Part shown: positions 15,056 to 17,502 of the stretch, in pieces
How the letters are laid out: each line of letters opens with the position of its first letter
How positions within the stretch are numbered: position 1 is the first letter of the stretch
Assembly (NCBI GenBank): GCA_945957305.1
Contig: CAMFLN010000005.1
Location: forward strand, 1 to 17,502
Reading direction: 5' to 3'
Source of the DNA: an uncultured Planctomycetaceae bacterium
GTDB lineage: Bacteria > Planctomycetota > Planctomycetia > Pirellulales > JACPPG01
Length of the DNA: 17,502 nt
The notes under the pieces: generated by a model
Database searches by the model: none
What the model was told of the DNA's origin: nothing
What the model saw: the letters and a program-made list of their open reading frames with translations, nothing else
Translations under genes and position numbers: made by a program

Positions 15056-17502
15056 ATGATACGTGGGCGCATGGTCGCAGCATTTCTGCTCCTCGCCAGC
15101 AACTTGTTAGCGGGCTTTTACGCCAGCACCGCGCACGCCGCCGAGCCTCGGTTACGGCTGCGAATGGAGTGGGGCGGGGGTCGCGAAGAGACGTGGCGCG
15201 GCAAAGTCTCGGCCGTCGAGGGCGTGATTGTTCAGCCGCTGCCGCTGGGAATCGAAGCGGACGAGCCGGGTTCGATGTGGGTCGCCGACGGCGCTCTGCA
15301 AATCCAACCTCGCAGCGCACGCTCGTACGACGGCGTCGACTTCACGGTCGATGCGCCGCTAACTTCAGCCCTACGCATCAATCTGGCGGGTGGCGAAGAG
15401 GCTACGGATACGAATCTCGAAGTCCCCTTGGCCCAAGTCGCGCAAGAGCCGTTCTCGCAAGTTATCAATCCACAAGGCGCTCGATTGCTGATCCGCCGCG
15501 TGCCCGGCGATCGATTACACGTGAAGCTCGCGCGTGATTCCGTGATCTTTACCGTGGGAGAAGTTGCCGAAGTCGAAGTGCAACCGCACTTGTTAGCCGC
15601 GGGCGCCGGCGGCAAAGTGCTGCTGGTCGCGCAGCTTTTCCCCGCCCGCAGCACGCGCGATCCGGTATGGAGCGCCGAAAGCGAGATCATGCTCTCGGCC
15701 GACGGCACAGCGGTCGAACCCGCAGTGCTCGCCGTCAAACTGCCCGAGGTCGAGGGAGTGTACGACCTGCAGATCGCCGTCCATCGGCGCGCGCTGCAGA
15801 ATCGACTTGGCTGGAAGCAAACCGTCGAGACGCGTAAAGTGCAACTCGTGGCGCTGGCGAAGGAACGACCCGCACCGCCGACCGCGGCGACCTTGCCGGC
15901 CGTGGGCGAAACACTGTTCGAGATGGATCCGGCCAGTCCTCACTGGTGGGAAAAGCTATCTGGCATGCCGCTACCGGGGCTGCGCCGCGGACCGCTGGGG
16001 AATGGCGATGCCAAGATTTGGCAACATGCACTCGGTCCGCTGATACAGTTGGGACCCGGAGGCCGCGAACCGAACGTCAGTTGGGAGGCATTCCCGCTGC
16101 CGGTAGCGCGCCCCGGACAACCGCATGTCGTGGAAGTGGAATATCCGACCGACGTCGCGCAGACGATGGGCATCAGCGTCGTCGAGCCGAATGTCGCCGG
16201 CCGCATGACCCCCATTGGGCTCGACACGGGGATCTACGTTCCCGACGAAGCCGTCAGCCGGGAGCCACGCTTGGCGCGACACCGCGTCGTGTTCTGGCCG
16301 CGCACCAAGACTCCCTTGCTATTGGTTACCAATCAGCGCGAAGGGGGGCACGCTGCCCTTGGCAAGGTGCGCGTCATCGGCCCCAAGAGCTCGGTCGTCT
16401 CGACGCTCGGACGCGAGGCGGCACGACCGACCTTTTTGTCCCGCGCGTTTCCGAAGCAAGAGCCGGGCGGAAATCGCTTATTCGCGGGGTATTATGACCG
16501 GCCGCTGTTCACCGAAAACTTCTCGGCCAACGAAGCCTTCGACGAGTGGAGCGGTCGCGGGCTCGACGACTGGGTCACGTTCTATGAAGGCGCCACCAGG
16601 CTGGTCGAATATTTGCAATACGTTGGTTACAACGGCCTGGTGATGACCGTGCTGGCCGACGGCAGCACCATCTACCCCAGCAAACTGTTGGAACCGACGC
16701 CGCGCTATGATACGGGCGCATATTTTGTGTCGGGACAAGATCCCTATCGCAAGGACATCCTGGAACTCTTGTTCCGGCTGTTCGATCGCGAAGGGATGCA
16801 ACTCGTGCCGGCCTTGCAGTTCTCGGCCCCCTTGCCGGCCCTCGAGGCCATGAAACGCGCAGGGGCGCCCGAAAGCGTCGGTATCACTCCGATCGGACTC
16901 GAGGGCAAGCCCTGGCTCGCGACGCACGACACGCGCAAAGGGCTCGGCCCTTATTACAACCCGTTGCACGTGCGGGTGCAGGACGAAATGTTGGCCGTGG
17001 TCCGCGAATTGTGTGACCGCTATCAACACCACGCATCATTCTCGGCGCTGTCGGTGCATTTGGCGGCGGATGGGTTTGCACAGCTGCCGGGCGCGGACTG
17101 GGGCTACGACGAGCACACAGTCAATCGCTTTGTGCGTGAAAAGAATTTGCAGCAGCTCGCCGCCGAGGAGCATGCGGCACGCGTGCGCCTGATCGCCAGC
17201 GAACATCGTGGCGCCTGGCTCGAATGGCGTTCGCAAGCGCTGCACCAATTGCATCGCCGGATGCAGGCCGAACTTGCCCAAGTCAAAGATCATCCGGTGC
17301 ACTTGTATTTGGCCGGAGCGCATTTGTTCGAGCGGCCTGATATTCAACAGGCTTTGCGTCCGAGTCTGCGCTCGCGGGCGAATGCCGAGGGAGTCTTGTT
17401 GTCGCTCGGCATCGATCCGCGCTTGTATCAGGCGAGTGATGACGTGGTCTTGATGCGGCCGCAATGGGTAGAACCGCTAAATACGCTGACGGACCAAGGG
17501 GT
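15056..17502 (+). CDS. Large secreted glycosidase-like protein, 3' end beyond window
   Basis: The frame is open without a stop to the window edge; 815 residues are visible from ATG 15056. Residues 1-29 are a signal peptide (MIRGRMVAAFLLLASNLLAG, cleavage near AHA-AE), so the product is exported. Residues 30 to about 490 are beta-rich with no known motif, possibly jelly-roll or carbohydrate-binding modules. From about residue 505 the sequence looks like a TIM barrel: WVTFYEGATRLVEYLQYVGY, then NGLVMTVLADGSTIYPS, LLFRLFDREGMQLVPALQF, and YYNPLHVRVQDEMLAVVREL near residue 635. The last pattern, a helix after Asn-Pro, resembles family-10-like (GHL10) glycosidases in planctomycetes. Catalytic residues could not be assigned. 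ATG 15071 is an alternative start, and the frame is open back to 14888. Carbohydrate-active function is inferred and moderate in confidence. Confidence 0.8.
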   Translation, partial: MIRGRMVAAFLLLASNLLAGFYASTAHAAEPRLRLRMEWGGGREETWRGKVSAVEGVIVQPLPLGIEADEPGSMWVADGALQIQPRSARSYDGVDFTVDAPLTSALRINLAGGEEATDTNLEVPLAQVAQEPFSQVINPQGARLLIRRVPGDRLHVKLARDSVIFTVGEVAEVEVQPHLLAAGAGGKVLLVAQLFPARSTRDPVWSAESEIMLSADGTAVEPAVLAVKLPEVEGVYDLQIAVHRRALQNRLGWKQTVETRKVQLVALAKERPAPPTAATLPAVGETLFEMDPASPHWWEKLSGMPLPGLRRGPLGNGDAKIWQHALGPLIQLGPGGREPNVSWEAFPLPVARPGQPHVVEVEYPTDVAQTMGISVVEPNVAGRMTPIGLDTGIYVPDEAVSREPRLARHRVVFWPRTKTPLLLVTNQREGGHAALGKVRVIGPKSSVVSTLGREAARPTFLSRAFPKQEPGGNRLFAGYYDRPLFTENFSANEAFDEWSGRGLDDWVTFYEGATRLVEYLQYVGYNGLVMTVLADGSTIYPSKLLEPTPRYDTGAYFVSGQDPYRKDILELLFRLFDREGMQLVPALQFSAPLPALEAMKRAGAPESVGITPIGLEGKPWLATHDTRKGLGPYYNPLHVRVQDEMLAVVRELCDRYQHHASFSALSVHLAADGFAQLPGADWGYDEHTVNRFVREKNLQQLAAEEHAARVRLIASEHRGAWLEWRSQALHQLHRRMQAELAQVKDHPVHLYLAGAHLFERPDIQQALRPSLRSRANAEGVLLSLGIDPRLYQASDDVVLMRPQWVEPLNTLTDQG

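Noticed and set aside
16478..17032. 184-codon minus-strand ORF
   Set aside because: Antisense to the long open plus-strand frame that has a signal peptide and barrel motifs; no motifs of its own.

Overview
The window looks like a high-GC chromosome segment from a planctomycete, probably a Pirellulales-like lineage. This is inferred from the mix of genes: a PEP-CTERM sorted secreted protein, a sulfatase-fold protein, a short winged-helix protein of a type I associate with planctomycetes, an ECF sigma factor, a large secreted glycosidase-like protein and an IS630-type remnant. No single marker gene proves the taxonomy. No tRNA, rRNA or CRISPR array was seen.

Region 1 (1-1995): a 5'-truncated membrane methyltransferase of the NnrU/MddA type runs into the convergent gene of a PEP-CTERM protein, and their stop codons overlap. 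A short gene-free patch follows, with hairpins and a 13-bp tandem repeat. Region 2 (1996-9218, minus strand) is a tripartite RND efflux system in the order adaptor, inner-membrane pump, outer-membrane factor. The pump keeps the proton-relay residues (D409, D410, K940). A truncated IS630-type transposase (4089-4547) lies between pump and outer-membrane factor, separating them by 1087 bp. The outer-membrane lipoprotein carries an unusual proline-rich C-terminal tail of about 96 residues. Region 3 (9219-10220): a 570-bp divergent intergenic stretch with two related operator-like sites separates the efflux operon from a plus-strand winged-helix regulator. That layout suggests, but does not prove, local control of the pump.

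Region 4 (10221-11827): an ECF-type sigma factor gene on the minus strand has a strong intrinsic terminator after it and a stem-loop in its leader. A small hypothetical ORF sits upstream on the same strand. Region 5 (11828-14544): a HpcH/HpaI class II aldolase converges on a membrane-anchored SAM methyltransferase. Divergent from the latter is a sulfatase-fold protein that has lost the formylglycine cysteine and the Asp-His of the late metal motif, so it is probably catalytically inactive. Region 6 (14545-17502): a gene-free stretch with a perfect TATAAT leads to a large secreted protein that runs off the right edge. It resembles glycosidase-like TIM-barrel proteins.

The genes form independent units rather than one pathway. 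The clearest functional unit is the efflux operon with its probable regulator. I did not find a convincing new multi-gene system. The most interesting leads are the twin operator-like sites, the degenerate sulfatase and the altered efflux locus.
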